A DNA stretch of 64,000 bases, taken from contig NW_027288510.1 of assembly GCF_037038585.1 (NCBI RefSeq), forward strand, positions 3,973,001 to 4,037,000, in the 5' to 3' direction. Origin of the DNA: Patagioenas fasciata. Its lineage: Eukaryota > Chordata > Aves > Columbiformes > Columbidae. Under the pieces are notes generated by a model. It was not told the DNA's origin and ran no database searches. It saw only the letters and a list, made by a program, of their open reading frames with translations. Each line of letters begins with the position of its first letter. The stretch's first letter is position 1. Shown piece by piece: positions 19,549 through 32,927 of this stretch. The position numbers and the translations under genes were made by a program.

Positions 19549-21522
19549 GCAGTTTCTTTTAATATGTCCTGTGTGTTTGCAAGTAAAACATGCTAGGCCA
19601 CAATAAGAAGGGCTTCCACCTTTCATTGCAGGCTTACGTGCTGCAGCCAAGGCCGCAGCGTGGGCTTGAGCATGTATTTTTGCTTTTTCTACCTCCTGTT
19701 GCATAATCGGTACCCGTGTGCAAGCTTCCACCATCTCTGCTAAAGAAGCAGTTTTTCCCAAACCGGCTAATATCTGTTGGCATTGGGTGTTTGCATTCAT
19801 CATAGCCAAATCTTTCCCCACAGCAGCTTTTGCCTCTGGAGTCAAGTTAGGAGAGGCATCTATCACTTCTTTCAAACGATCTACAAACTTCATATATGGT
19901 TCCCCAGGATCCCACTCTATTGTAGAATAGGGTGGCACAGGGTTACCTCTATTTGGCAATTCTTTCACTGCTGCCAAGGCAAGCCCTTGCGTTTGCTGCA
20001 AAATCCTTGGATGAAGCGCTGCCTGAGTAGCACCATCCGCATATTGCCCACGACCCAGTAACCGGTCCATGCTCGCTAACCGCAACGGATCATCAGCTGG
20101 TAAACGAACATTTTCTAATACTGCCAATTCCACTTTCCCCTGCCACTTGTCCAAGAACAGCAAATACCCCGTTGGAGGAAGCAATAACTCCATCAATGCC
20201 CTAATATCTGTTTGAGTTAGTACTTGCCCCTTGAAAAATGAATTGATTAGCTGCATCACATGCTTATTATCCATACCATATTGCATAACTGCACTTTGCA
20301 ATTGCTTAACCGTTTTCCAATCAAAAGGCGACCACTGCCTTTGTCCTCTATTATCTATGTGCACTGGCACTGCTGTAATACTACCAGGTAACATGATCCC
20401 TTCAATAGTTGCATCTCTGATTACCCCTTGCCAACGTTGCCCTGCATTATAAGAATGATCTCGAGGAATATCTCTACCCTGATGCACAGGGGCAGCACCC
20501 AAATTATCATTATTATCACTGCTATACAATTCCCTTGTGTTTCCCTGTGGATCAGTAAGTCGACGCATATTTGCAAACCGATCTACTAACCCAGTCTCCA
20601 GCCCTTTTCCATATCGCGCTCTCAAATATTCATCTGCTTCTCTTACAGACCACATCCCATCTTCAACACATTGTCTAGCCCATTTTTGTATTCTCTCCCT
20701 TTTGATACGGAGCTCCTCCGGAGTGAGGTCTAATTCCACCCCCTCCCTTTCCTGTTTTCCCCGTTTTTCACATTCCCTGCCAATTGCCTCCAGCCCGTCC
20801 TTAATTGCATCTGACGCCTTTTTATATGCTATTAACCGCGAAGTTTTACTGTTACCGCCATCTAGTCGTTTCATAGCTTCTAGAACTTCTTGCATCTGGC
20901 TCTCCTGCCGTCTCAGTAAGTCCTTCAGGCTCTGCACGTGGCTCTCCTCCTGGCAGTCAGGGCGATTCTGCGGTGCTCCGTCCTGGTGTTCCATCGGCTC
21001 CTCCGGCAAGGGCACGTCGGCTGGATTAACTTGTCCTGGCTTGTTGAAACTTGCCGGTTGCTGCCATTCGTTGTCGGAGCCAGGCAATGGCTCAACGGGC
21101 GCAGAGGGTATAATTTGCTCTCCGCCCCAGAACTCCAGATCTGATACGGGACACACCAGCGGAGTTGATTCTTCGGAGTTCTCGGAGGGTGGGCAGCTCG
21201 CGGCGGGCGGCTCCGAGGGGACGGCACACAGCTCCGGCTCCTCTGAGACTTCCTGCACCAGCTGCCTGACCTCCCGCCAGGGTCCGGCGAGATCGCAAGC
21301 CTCGCGGCTCCCCCTTGTAACCGCTTCCCATAGTTCGGTCCCTATGTCCTCCCATGTACCGGGAGAAAAAAATTCGTCCGTCGAACGAACACAGCCCTTA
21401 CGCTGGGCGAATAGTAACAGGCGCTCCACCGCGTCTTTTTCCAAAATTCTTCCTGTTCTTGCAGCCAGCTGCAGAATACTTCTCACTATTATTTTTCCTT
21501 CCACGGATGCCGTGTTTCCCAT
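19534..21522 (-). CDS. gag: gag polyprotein, open, ERV unit 2
   Basis: 662 codons from a true ATG (21520-21522). The N-terminus MGNTAS fits N-myristoylation for membrane targeting. A PSAP late-domain motif (IIPSAPVEP) is present near residue 140. The capsid has a major-homology-like stretch (GEPYMKFVDRLKEVI). One CCHC zinc knuckle (CFTCKHTGHIKRNC) lies at the end; the frame stops soon after, where the deletion begins, so a second knuckle is probably lost. It could in principle make a structural protein. Confidence 0.92.
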   Translation of the reverse strand: MGNTASVEGKIIVRSILQLAARTGRILEKDAVERLLLFAQRKGCVRSTDEFFSPGTWEDIGTELWEAVTRGSREACDLAGPWREVRQLVQEVSEEPELCAVPSEPPAASCPPSENSEESTPLVCPVSDLEFWGGEQIIPSAPVEPLPGSDNEWQQPASFNKPGQVNPADVPLPEEPMEHQDGAPQNRPDCQEESHVQSLKDLLRRQESQMQEVLEAMKRLDGGNSKTSRLIAYKKASDAIKDGLEAIGRECEKRGKQEREGVELDLTPEELRIKRERIQKWARQCVEDGMWSVREADEYLRARYGKGLETGLVDRFANMRRLTDPQGNTRELYSSDNNDNLGAAPVHQGRDIPRDHSYNAGQRWQGVIRDATIEGIMLPGSITAVPVHIDNRGQRQWSPFDWKTVKQLQSAVMQYGMDNKHVMQLINSFFKGQVLTQTDIRALMELLLPPTGYLLFLDKWQGKVELAVLENVRLPADDPLRLASMDRLLGRGQYADGATQAALHPRILQQTQGLALAAVKELPNRGNPVPPYSTIEWDPGEPYMKFVDRLKEVIDASPNLTPEAKAAVGKDLAMMNANTQCQQILAGLGKTASLAEMVEACTRVPIMQQEVEKAKIHAQAHAAALAAARKPAMKGGSPSYCGLACFTCKHTGHIKRNCPQYA

Positions 21523-21635
21523 GCCACCTGCTCCCCCCAGGCCTACTTTCCGCTATGATTGAGCGCTGGGCTGGTGTCGCCCCCAGGTGGCGTCCTCGCG
21601 TCTTCACTTCCGGCGATCTTGCTTCGATACGAAGG

Positions 21636-21653
21636 ATCACGTCGGGGTCACCA
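21636..21653 (-). promoter_or_regulatory. Primer-binding site (tRNA-Trp type), ERV unit 2
   Basis: The minus strand reads TGGTGACCCCGACGTGAT three bases after the 5' LTR. It equals the tRNA-Trp primer site used by avian alpharetroviruses. Confidence 0.88.
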
Positions 21654-21656
21654 AAG

Positions 21657-21984
21657 TGTTGCTTTATCCATGCGAGCCACGGAACCTGACACACCAATGT
21701 GATGTTCACAGAGTTCGCTTTATTGTCGGACCGGGCTGGCTTTATAGCAAAGCTGCCCTGTCCACGCGCCTTACAACAACGTGATTGGTTGTAACTCGTG
21801 TTATACAATAACATGCTAGGCTGCATGTGCTGTCCACGCGCTCTGCACGCATGTGTCCGGCGATTGCTCACTCATTATTACCTTCTAATGGTGCTCCTTT
21901 AGTCTCTTTTGTCTCTGGCTTCACCTCTCAGCCAGGCTGGCGACAACCCCATCCCCCTGGGGCGGGGGGGGCTCTGCCACTACA
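21657..21984 (-). repeat. 5' LTR of ERV, unit 2
   Basis: 328 bp, near-identical to 17731-18058. TATA box at 21741-21746, polyadenylation signal at 21719-21724. Its outer end joins the AT-rich array directly, without the second target-site copy. Confidence 0.93.
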
Positions 21985-22703
21985 AACATTAAAATACATT
22001 AACTCCAGACAAAAATGGGTTGAAAAAAGTTGATATACTTATCATATCAATATTAAATATTATACAAGGATCAAATATTATATAAAGATTTAATAATAAA
22101 ATATATCAACTCCAGAAAATAATTATTGGGGAAGGTCTATGTACATAGTAAATAAATATTAAATATTAGTACATTAAATAAACATATTAAATAAATATTA
22201 AACATTAGTACATTAAATAAAAATATCACATAAATATTAAATATCAGTATGTTAAATAAAAAATATTAAATAAAGCTCAAATACTATATACAGCTAAAAC
22301 ATTTCAATATATTAACTCCAAGGAGAAATTAGTGGAAAAAGTTTACGTACTTATTCTGTGAATACTGAATATTATACAAGCTAAAATATTCTATAAAGCT
22401 AAGCTATTTAAATATAGGAACTCCAAGCAGACATCAGTAGAAAAAAGATTCTATAATATTGAAGGTTTCTGTAGAAGTATGGAAAGATTAAATATGATCA
22501 ACACATCGAGTATTAAAATACATTAACTGCAGACAAAAACTGGAAAAAAGTTAATATACTCGTTATAGAAATATTAAATATGATACAAAGCTCAAACATT
22601 ATATACAGGTCACATATTAAAATACATGAACTCCAGACTAAAACTGGGGGGAAAAAAGTTTACATACTTATAATATAAACAGTAAATCCTATCCAGAGCT
22701 CAG
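21985..22703. repeat. AT-rich 105 bp repeat array, unit 2 (left part deleted)
   Basis: It begins at the base after the ERV LTR end and matches unit 1 from about 4232 to the array end. About ten left-hand monomers are missing. Confidence 0.85.
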
Positions 22704-25700
22704 CCATTACAACCCATGAAGTGCGGGCTCCTCCTGTGCTGCAGCTTTTCTTCTCAGGATGCAGTCGAAGTTGCCCTGGGTGCTCATGGCGTAGAACACG
22801 TTCGCCTTGGGTGGGATCGCCAGCTCCGCAAGAGAGGGAGCAGAGCGAGCGTTCATGGGCGCCCCACTCAGCGTTGGGGGTTTATTCTCACCGGCAGCTG
22901 GGACAACGTGGCGATGGCGTTTCTGACGTCGCTCCGCATGTTACTCTTGCCGGCAAAATGCAGCAGAGCTCTTCAAGCAGCAGCAGCAGCAGCAGAGTTC
23001 TGCTTCCCCACCTTTGTCCTCGGAGATGATCTGGACCAGCTCGTAATCCTCAGCCGAGCCAGACTGCAGGTTGTGCTTCTCCATGGCTCGCTGGGTGACA
23101 GCAGGAGCCTTCTCTTGGTTACTCAGCTGCAAAGAGGGAGTTGCAAGGAGTCGCTTGGTAACCAAGTCGCAGATTCTGCCAGACGCTAAAACACGCTCTT
23201 TGCGACACCTGGGGGTGGAGTTAGTTCAAGACAACAGACACTGCTCTAGAAATGCAGCAGGAAATCACAGCCTCTGCTCTCCTGAGCAACCGCTCGGAGA
23301 GGTGAGACCTTGTTCTCAGCAGCCATCGAATCCGCAGCAAGAGCTGCCCCAGCTGCTGTTTGCAGACATCCATTAATCCACAGTCTCCCCTGCTAAACAC
23401 TTTCTGCGATGTCCTGCAAAGATTCTGGGCCTTGGAGCTGGGTTTGCTGGGGAAGGGGCACCTTGTGTCACAGCTCACACACCCCAGTGCTGAGCTGGAC
23501 ACACAACAGCCGGCGCTGGCAGAAGAGCAGGGGCAGCAAAGCCGGCACTTGCTCAGAGTGCTTCCCTTGGCATTGTTGATCAAATACAAGCTTCAATTTC
23601 AAAGCCAGAAACCTTGAGAGATGCTCTTTGCAAACCTCTCATTCATCCCCTGCTCCACATGTTTTGATTTGTAACATCGGTCACGTTCCCTGTCAAGGAG
23701 GTCTGATCGGGGAATAGGTGTTTCCGAAACTAAAAGCACCATTCAAGTCACCTGGGGTGAAAACACCACCCACAGTAACAGCGCTTTGCTGTTCCCACCG
23801 CTCACCAGGATGCTCCTGTAGATGTTGCCGCTTCTGTCCTCTTCTACGCTGGTGCGGATGACGCAGCTCTCTCCGCTCTGCTGGTTGTAGACTGGCAGGA
23901 CTGGCGGCACTTCTTTTGATGGAACGGGAGTCACGGGGCCGGGGCACTTCTTGGAGCACTTGTCATCAGATGGCAGCAAGGGGGGAGACGAGATCAAACA
24001 CATTCATTACCATTGAATTTCAAAGATCCAAAAGCTAAAGATGACACTCTTCAGCACAACAGCCTTAACAAGGGCTTCGGCAACCCAGTTAAGGCAGCTT
24101 AGGTCAAGAGAGCAGAGTCTGCAGGACAAAGCTCCCTGGGAACGGAACCCAGCCCAGCCCAGGCTTGGTCTGGGCAGTTCCTGGCAGGTCAAACCACAGG
24201 GCTGGTGAGCTCTGACCTCACCTGCTTCTCACTTGCTCAGCTGCTCTGCCTGCCCCAGAATTAGGCTGGGCTGATGTACATGAGCCCTCCCCCCAAAATC
24301 GCCTTTCCCAGAGCTCAGGTCCCTCCATTCCACTGCCAGCAACGCTCCAGTCAAGATCCACAGGCTTGGGCAAGCGCCTGGGGCCGCCGGCAGCGTCAGC
24401 AGCCTCGCACAGGCTGTTTGTGCTGAACACAGGGCCCGGGCCCTACCTTGTGCTGAGGCTCCTCAGCAGTGTCGGTGGGAGGGACGATGGTGACGGCGCT
24501 GTCCCCAGAGCTCCCACCTGGAGCAGGTTTGGGCTGCGCGTTGACGGGGGTGCTGAGGGCGCTCACCCCCAAGCCCAGGAACGGCCTAGGGGAGAAAAGA
24601 AAGCACAACAGAGCTGGGCTGAGCACAGCTGTCACTTGCTTCAACAATCTGACCTGCTGTTGTGTTTTCCTATCTCGAGTGGCCTATTGTTTGTGTGTGT
24701 ATAGCAAATTAGACTCTATCCTTATTTGCTCTGTTTTGCTGCTGCAAATTTGAATTGAATTTATAATCCAGCACTAAAATCGTTCCTTTGTTTGACACCT
24801 TAGAGTTATTTCTGAAGTCTTTAGTCGATAACCCTCATGGCTACTTACACCAATAGAAAGAGACAACAGCAATACGTATTTCTAGCTGGCGGTGTCTCCT
24901 CGCAGCACTGCAGTGCTCTGGATCCCCAGCCAGGTTTGTCAGCTGGTGTTTGATTTATTCCAGTTCATATTCACACACCAAACCCCCTCCCCGTTGTACT
25001 CACAGGCTGAATCTCTTCACCACGCTCTTCTGAGCTCTGCCCGCTGCGGTGCTCTGGTCAGGAGCTGCTCCTTCGATTTCACGTGACAGACGGAAACTGC
25101 AGAACAGGCAATACCGTTAGTTAAATATCTCAAAGTGGCCATATTTGAGAAGCCCTGGGTCACTCCCACGTCCCAGAGGGTTCATCCCCACGAGGAGGAG
25201 CGCAGCTCTGTGCGTGTGTATTTCCACTCTCCGGGAGCAGCTCCTGGCAGCGCAGAGCTCAAGGCTGAGAGAACCTGAACCTGCCTGCGGGGGAAGAAAA
25301 GCTGCTTCGCCAGCTGGGCTGAGACCCTACCTCTCCTCATCACTTCAATGCCGCTGCCTCCTAAAGCACTGCACGAATTTCTCATCTCCTGTCATGCAAT
25401 AGCTGTTACATGAGGACTGCAACAGCTTCATTTGTGCGATTACTTCAAACTCCTAAGAAAACAAATAATAAAATAGGAATTCTAATTAGAAAAATCAAGC
25501 CAGTCTCGTTAATACACTAAACACACGCAGCAACAGATCCAGGACAAACTGCCCTCGGACAGAGGAAACCCCGGCACCTTCGCTCCTACTGATCTCTGAC
25601 CAACAAGGCTCAGGCTGGAAGGCAACGCTCAGCCTTGATTTCTCGGTCCCAGGTACCCGCTTCGCTCTCTGCACCTTTGACCCACAACTATTTACTGCAG

Positions 25701-28700
25701 CACAAGGAAGATGGTCACAGACTGCATCTTGTGGCCAGCAAAGGTCTCACGCCAGCAGGTCTGATGCGCTCCCAGCACACAGAACACGCTCGTGTAACGT
25801 GTTCCCGTGAACACCAAACGGGGGGAACGTGCCCCAGACGTAACTCCCGCGGCAGCGAGTGCCCTGCGGCTCCTCTTCCCCTGCTGCCCGCATCTAAAAG
25901 GAATTTCTCTTCCCGCGCCGCCCCTCACAGCCCGGCAGAGGTTCACAGCGTGCCGGGGACTGTTCCTTCCTCACCCTCTGAGTAACGTGAGCGGCTGTTG
26001 GATACGCCCAGCAAAGACAACAGGCCTCGCCAAGAGAACGCTCTAGCAGAGAGCGTCAGGCACTAACGATCACAGAACAGTCACCGTTCCACTTACCCTT
26101 TGCCGCTTCTCAAAATTGATCAGGCCGCCCTGTTGGAAGGACAGAGAAGGGATCAGAGGAGAAGAGCACAGGCTCGGCTGGAGTTAATCACAAACAGGAT
26201 GAACAGGATGAAGTAGCGACACCAAGGGACAGGCCAGAGCTGCCCTGACCAAAGGCCTCTACAAAGACCCGTTTCCAGCTCTAGGATAAGCCACAGCACT
26301 CGTGTACCTGAGTCTATTTGTTAAATACATTCCTCTCTTTTTAAGAACTGCACTAGCACCCAGTGGAAGATGCAGGAGCAGACACAGTGTCTGCAAGGGA
26401 GGGAGGAGATTTAGGATTCCAAAAATTGCCCCAAATTACCTCGAGATAGTCCTGAAGGGCTGTGTCCAGCATGACGAGGTCAGTGAGGAAGGTACCCAGG
26501 TAAGGTACCGTGCCTTGTGTGACTCCCTGCAAACGGTCAGAGCAATGGTGGATTAATTGACTGAGAAGTCATAATTATACTAATTAGAATACTCCTGTGG
26601 AAGCAAACCAAAGACAACTAGTCTGCTTCACCAAACAGCGCTCTTGTAAATGATGCTTTCACGACATCATCCTTGGTATCTCAGCCAGCGGTTCATGTCT
26701 GCACAGAGCGGTATATAAGCCAAAGTGCTCATTCGTAACTCCTCTGCGTCAAATCTCGCTGTGCGGCACCTCTCGCCCCAGCAGAAAAGCCGGGATTTAC
26801 AGACCCGTCTTCCCCAAAGCACCGCATACGGGAGCTCATTGGTCAGGAACAGGGCTGAGCTCGGCTTTGGGTGAGATCACAACCTGGCAACTCAAGCTCA
26901 TTCCCACCTTCAGCAGCAGCTCCCTGCTCGTCGCAAAGTTGTCACAGTCGGAGAAGATTTCGCAAAGCTCTTCGAACATCAGCATTGTGTCCCTGTACAG
27001 GAAAAGATTCAATGATTTAAGTTGTTTGTAAGCACTCTGAATCAGACCAGGGTACAATTTTTTTCTCAAGAATCGTTAACAGTTGGGCACAGAAAAGATA
27101 AAAGCACCAAAACACATCCAGTGACACACTGCACAGCCTTACTTTGGAACGCAGGCCCAGGTCTTCTTCAGGCGATAAACCGAGGTGGACTGCAAGGCGG
27201 AAACGATGGCCTTCAGAGACGAAAAGTTGTTCAGGATCCTACATTGCTGTGAAAGGAGCGGTTAGAAACACAGGAGCGTTAAACGTCAGCATCACCAATA
27301 GTCAGTGCTCTTCTGTCTGCCCCGTGTCCTGCTTGCTGCACATTCTCCCTGCTAAGCGGGCAGCTCTACAAATACTGAGCATCAAAAATATCACTCCCCG
27401 CTACAACCCCCCTGTCCCCTCCCAGCTCCACGGCACCCGCACAAGGAACGTTAAACAGTCGCGAATAAACGCTTTACACGTCCGATACGGATCCACTTCT
27501 CCAAGATCTTCGCTCTTGGCTGTGTCTTTAATTCTTTGCTCTCCAGGATGGTGCTGAGCACGCAGTTGGTGACGGCGTTGAACTGCGAGATGGTGGCTCT
27601 GATGCTCTGTGCCAGCTGTTTGTTCTCTTTCTTGTCCCTTCGGGACCAGATGCAGCCCAGGCAGTGGTGGGGCACAACGTTCTGGAAGAGTGTCTAGAGG
27701 GAAACAGAGGTGTCCAACTCAGCCTGGAGCGCTACTGCCCACAGCAAGAAATGCACGGTTACAGTACAAACTGCAGCTGAATCCAGTATGGTATTAAAAG
27801 GGAAATATTGGTTTTCTCTCCAGTTTAAAATATACACTTTGGTATAACTCTTTAGGCCTGACGCCCTAAAAGAACTGTCAGCTAAACTGTCCTGGAAAAA
27901 TAAAAGACACCTTTCTATCACTTACATTACCAGGGGGAAAGATTTCTATATCATGATACTTTTGAAAGAGATTGATACAAATAAGCCAAATCGGAGCACT
28001 ACAGTTACAAAGTACTTCTACATCTTCAGGTGAGGTAGCCTAAGATACAGTCAAAATACGCTATTTCTGAGGGGTCAAATGCTAAACTTTGCAAAAGAGG
28101 CCACACAGTCTACATCCACACTGTATAACAAAAAGACAAACACCTTCAGAAGAACTGAAGGAAAAGCCCAATCAATGAAGCAAGTCTGGATAACCAAGCA
28201 GAGCTGCGCTCTGTGTCCCAGCAACAGAGCGGTTCTGGAACAACAGACTTACACCGATATAAGTTAAAAAACAAACAAACAAACAATGAGAAGCCCAGAA
28301 CTCTTTCCCCGAGCATTTCAAGTAATACCTATGATCTACATACCGCGTCCATGTATGTCAGCTGTTCTGCCACCAGGTCTTCTTGGGACAGCGAGAATTC
28401 TTCTGGGCCGCTGATCTCCAGTTCCTCTTCCTCGTCCGGGGTGCAGGGAGAAAGGCTGTGGAACGCGTCTGGCCAGCGGGGAAAACACGAGTCAGTGAAT
28501 TGATACAGAAAACAAGTAATCAAAGCAGGTATTTGGAAAATCACTACATAGAAGAACAGAACATGCAAAGGGACCTGCCTGGGGTAACGGCCTCACCGTG
28601 CTGCATATTTTAGGGAGACAGAGAAGGTCCAGAAGATTAAATGGGCAAAGAGAAGGTAGAAGAAAAAGAAATAGGGAGAACTGAGCTGTTCAGGGTCTCT

Positions 28701-31700
28701 TAGCTGAGAAGTGCCTTAACCCATTCACTAACCATTCTTTGGAAAGAACAAACCCACCAACCCCCCCACAACAACTCCTTATTAACACTGCAGAACTTTG
28801 ATAATCTGCTTGTCAGCATTTACGCATTCTATACTCTGAAAAACAGCTGAACTGCAAAGAGACAAGACTGCAATTATACTCCCAAAATATTACGCTGAGA
28901 ATGCTCTTATGTCCACGTTTCAAGGGAAGAGGAGGAGAAGGGAGAGAGACCAGTTGGAAAGTTAAAACGTGCTTTGCTAGTACTACTGATGAGGAGAGAA
29001 AGTAATGCAAAATATACGAAACCAATCGTGGCTCCAGCAGCTTCAGGACAGGCCCCCGGACGCCCTGGGCTGGACTCGGCACTAAACCAGAGCTGGATTC
29101 AGGGCTGCAGGGCTGTACAGAATTGATCAGCAGCCTTGGCTGCCGCAGCACTAAGTCTAAACCTGGGCCTTTTCTGCACACCAGTCCTACCGTTATGCGC
29201 TCCAGAGCCAACGGGGTCTGAAAAACACGCAGGTAACGTGAGAAAAATGCATGTAGTAGAACTCAGTCTGCCTACTAAGGCTGGAAGTTGATTCCAGTAC
29301 TCATTCACATACCACGTGAGCTCTTACGACTTTTCGGCTCACGGCACAGGAAGCTTTGTGCTCTGGATAAGGGGATGTGTCAGGCTTGACGCTGGGAGAA
29401 CACACAGACAGCAGAGAAAGGTACTTTACCATCATTCTCCCATTCTTCTTTCTGGAACTGCTCCAGGAGGTTCTGCGCCCTCTTCTCCGGGTCAGAGCCG
29501 GGCATGTTCTTCTTCAGATAACTCAGCACCTTCTGCAGACACACGTACTCGGGCGGCTCTCGGAAATCGTCGGCACATTGGTCGAGCCAGGCTTGTAAAA
29601 TCGATGCCATCGCACTGTGAGCAAATTCAGAGAGAACACATGGGTTGTATGCAGCAGGTATTGATGCAATCGCATGGATCTGTACCTAATATAACAACAG
29701 GAACACTGAGACATTCATCCCCCACGTGAGGGCAGTATGGACACTTCTGTGAGCACAGAATTTAATTTGTTCTTTTTAGGCAAGAAATATTATTAAGATA
29801 ATACTTCATAGGAAACTAAAGGCTGCTTCTTCAATTACACCTTGAGAAACCAGCGCAGTCATTCATATTTTCTCTGCGTTGTATTATTGGATGTGTTATG
29901 AGACAGCTGATACTTGGCCTTTACACAAGCTCCTTGAAGCAAACAGGGCTGTGAATTGTCAAATGAAACAACAGCTCTGCTGCCCACGTCCCGCTCCAGC
30001 ACCGAACCCTGACTGGGGCTCGCTGGGCGCTGCAAAACCAAACTTACGTCCTGAGCACTGTGCTGGATCCGGGGGAATTCTGGGTTCCATGTTCTTCAGA
30101 GCCCGAGATCTCCAGGTTTCCGTATCTGAAAAAATGAGATGGCTGTTTAGAGGAACCTCTACTGAGCAACCCAAACAGCGTAATCCATATACAATTGGCA
30201 TAAACATATAGATATTGGCATATTCATATACAATTGGCATGAAGACAAGGGCTTCATGCTGGACAATTCCACCGTGGCTGGGGAAGCTGCGGCAGAGATG
30301 AAGGGTTTGCACATATCCCCCGTGCACTGGTCTTTTTTTAAGGGACAAGCTGTATTGGTTTTCTTGTGTCGGTCCCAGTTTGGTTCCTTAGCGGTCAGAC
30401 CACGCACGCTTTCCCCACCTGGCGCTTAAGCTTTAATGAGATTTGGGATGTGGGCAACGTGCATTTACACATGGTGTGTTTACGCTGAAATCCTGAATTT
30501 TGCAGGATTCTTTTCTGTCAACATCCCCCTGTCGTGTATAATAAATGACGGCTCAGTTTCCATTCTGTCCCGGCTCTCACCTGTCCAGGAGCAGTTCCAG
30601 GACTGTGCTGGTGGAAGCAAAGGCCCTGTACGTGGAGAGGAAGATGCTGATGTATGTGAAGTCATTATCGGCAAAGGCCGTCGGAAGCGTCTCCACCAGC
30701 TTTTCCAAAGTTCCAGCTTTCAGGGCCCTGCTGTTGCACGTCTCGTCCGGGCTGACAGTGTGTCCTGCAGGGAACTGGTCCCCTTCAGCCTACAAAGTGG
30801 AAACAAAGACAAAGCACAAAACTCAGACAGAAGCCAGAGCCCCGACAGAGCTTGCACAACGAAACACAGATTCCATTCCACCTTTTCACAGGAATAGTCC
30901 ATCTCTAGTTACTAAACAATTTTGTCGGCTTGGGCTCTCCAAACACCAAATGCTGTATCAAATACTGGAGGACAATCAAGACATTTCTTATTGAAACAGC
31001 CAAGTGTTTCCAGTGCTTAAGCTGTAATCTCCTGGTTGCCTTTGAAACTGACCATTCTCTCATAACAGGGCCAACCATTCAAAAACCCCGGATGCTTTCT
31101 TAGCATCCAGAAGTTTAAGAAAGGTTTCTCAGACTTCTTGCAGCATGAAAGATCTAAGTTCCTTCACTTACTCCAACCTCTACAAGAAAATACTAAGCAA
31201 GGTTTCAAGCTTCTCAGTACTTAAAGGAATTGGTAATAAAGCCCAACTCACTCAAAATGAACAAAACCAGTTGCATTCCTTTCAACACGGGTTCTATGAA
31301 ATTTTCAGTTAGAGCTGCATTTCTCTCAGACACATCCACTACCAGCCAACGCTTTTCAGCTGAAAAGCCTCCAAATCACTCTACAAATGCAGCATCACTA
31401 AGAACTCTTCCCATCAGCTGGAAAATGTACAGGAGGTCAAAAATACTTTCTGCTATTTCTCCCGGTAAAAACAGGAGGCAGAGATGGGAAATCTGCCACT
31501 CAAAGTCTCTATACTACCAACCTGGACACTACACCAAAGCAAGTTCTTATATTATTGCCTTGGATCCTGAAGAAAATGTAGAAACATCGCAACATAACAT
31601 GAAAGTTCTACCCACCTCCTGACCCTCTGGCTCAAACTGCCACAGCTGCACCGATTGCAATGAAGTGAGGACACTTTGATCAGCTGGGGGCTTGGCCACC

Positions 31701-32462
31701 ATGCCAGCTTTACTTACCCCGAGCCATCTTGCTCCTTCGCTGTCAGTCTGCTGGATCTGCGCTCTTCTCAGGCTGTCGCAGTCAACAGCTCCTTCTTGTG
31801 CGTCTTCAGCTCCATCCTCAGTTGTGCTCTGCCAGGAAAAGGGCCAAGAGAAACAAGTCAGAGAGAAAGGAACATGGTCCCTGCACAAGCGCAGGCTGCA
31901 GACACCAGCATGCCAGCACCAGGATCTCACAACACCTCAACAACGCTCACTTCAGTTGCCACTTTTTAGCTGCCTTCAGTTACCTGGGCCTTTTTGGGCT
32001 TTTAACTGAAAGCAGAGAGGAGCTGAGTGCACAACTTGCTGCACAAGTCAATGAAAGAGGTAAGAATTAAACCAGAGAGTCCAGATCTCCTGAACCCCAC
32101 CACTAACAGCCGCTGTATTAACATGCTGATACATGTTGAGGAGCAAAGCACTAGAGAATTGAAAATAGATGTAACAATTAACTTCAGAAATACATATACT
32201 GGTCCCCCTGCAACCACATAATGCTTTTTCTTCATACATACCACTTGAATAATTAAAGTTTCAGGGCTTTACTGACTACCATAGCCTTAAGCACAGCAAC
32301 AACTCAATTAGAAAGGATTTGAGTGCAGTGCAACCAAATCCTGGTTTGGGGAAGCTGGGGTTTGGGGTTTTTTTGGGGGTTGCTTTTCTGTTTTTTTTTT
32401 ACCTCTTTTAACTCTGAAATATCCCTAAGTCATACAGAACTGTCTGTGCACCAGTGACTTGC

Positions 32463-32927
32463 CTCTTGAACGCTCTGTGGAACCTCCACGTCTTCCCCAG
32501 GTTGGTTCCTCACATTTTCTTCCAGGCTCTGTGGAGTCTCCACGTCTTCTTCAGTTGGCTCGCTTGGAGTCTCCTCTGTGCACTCTGCAGTCTCTGTGTC
32601 TTCCTCTGTTGCCTTGCTTAGACCGTTCTCAATGCGCTCTGGAGTCTCTGCGTCTTTGTCTGATACCTTGCTTGTAGTCTCCACATCTTCCTCTCTTGTC
32701 TCGCTTAGAGTCTGCTCAATGCGCTCTGGAGTCTCCTCAACGCGCTCTGGAGGCTCCTCAGTACACTCTGGGCTCTCCACTTCTTCCTTGGTTGGCTTGG
32801 TCAGAGTCTCCTCAAGGCTGTGCAGAGACTCCACATCTTCCTCGTGTCTCTTCTGCCTGGGTGTCCTCCTCCTTGGTCTTCTCCAGCATCTCCAAAGAGA
32901 CAGGTTCCGAAAGGGGAAGTTCCGAGC
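32463..32927 (-). CDS. Gene 2 exon 2, acidic repeat exon
   Basis: Same structure as 14707-15171: basic start, then 18-residue acidic repeats, and the possible GC donor. It is open in phase 0, the phase supplied by the 36 nt exon 1. One repeat reads ETPERIENGL where gene 1 has ETPERVENGL. Confidence 0.6.

Larger units (their letters stand above)
17731..21984 (-). mobile_element. Class II (beta/alpha-like) ERV, unit 2
   Basis: A 4254 bp provirus on the minus strand: 5' LTR 21657-21984, PBS 21636-21653, gag 19534-21522, RNase H-integrase remnant 18416-19548, polypurine tract 18059-18075, 3' LTR 17731-18058. The LTRs run TG to CA. The target site ctctag (17725-17730) is present on the left only. 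Protease, reverse transcriptase and env are absent, so it cannot replicate alone. By eye the two LTRs differ at about two positions, so the insertion is young or has been homogenised. Confidence 0.93.
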
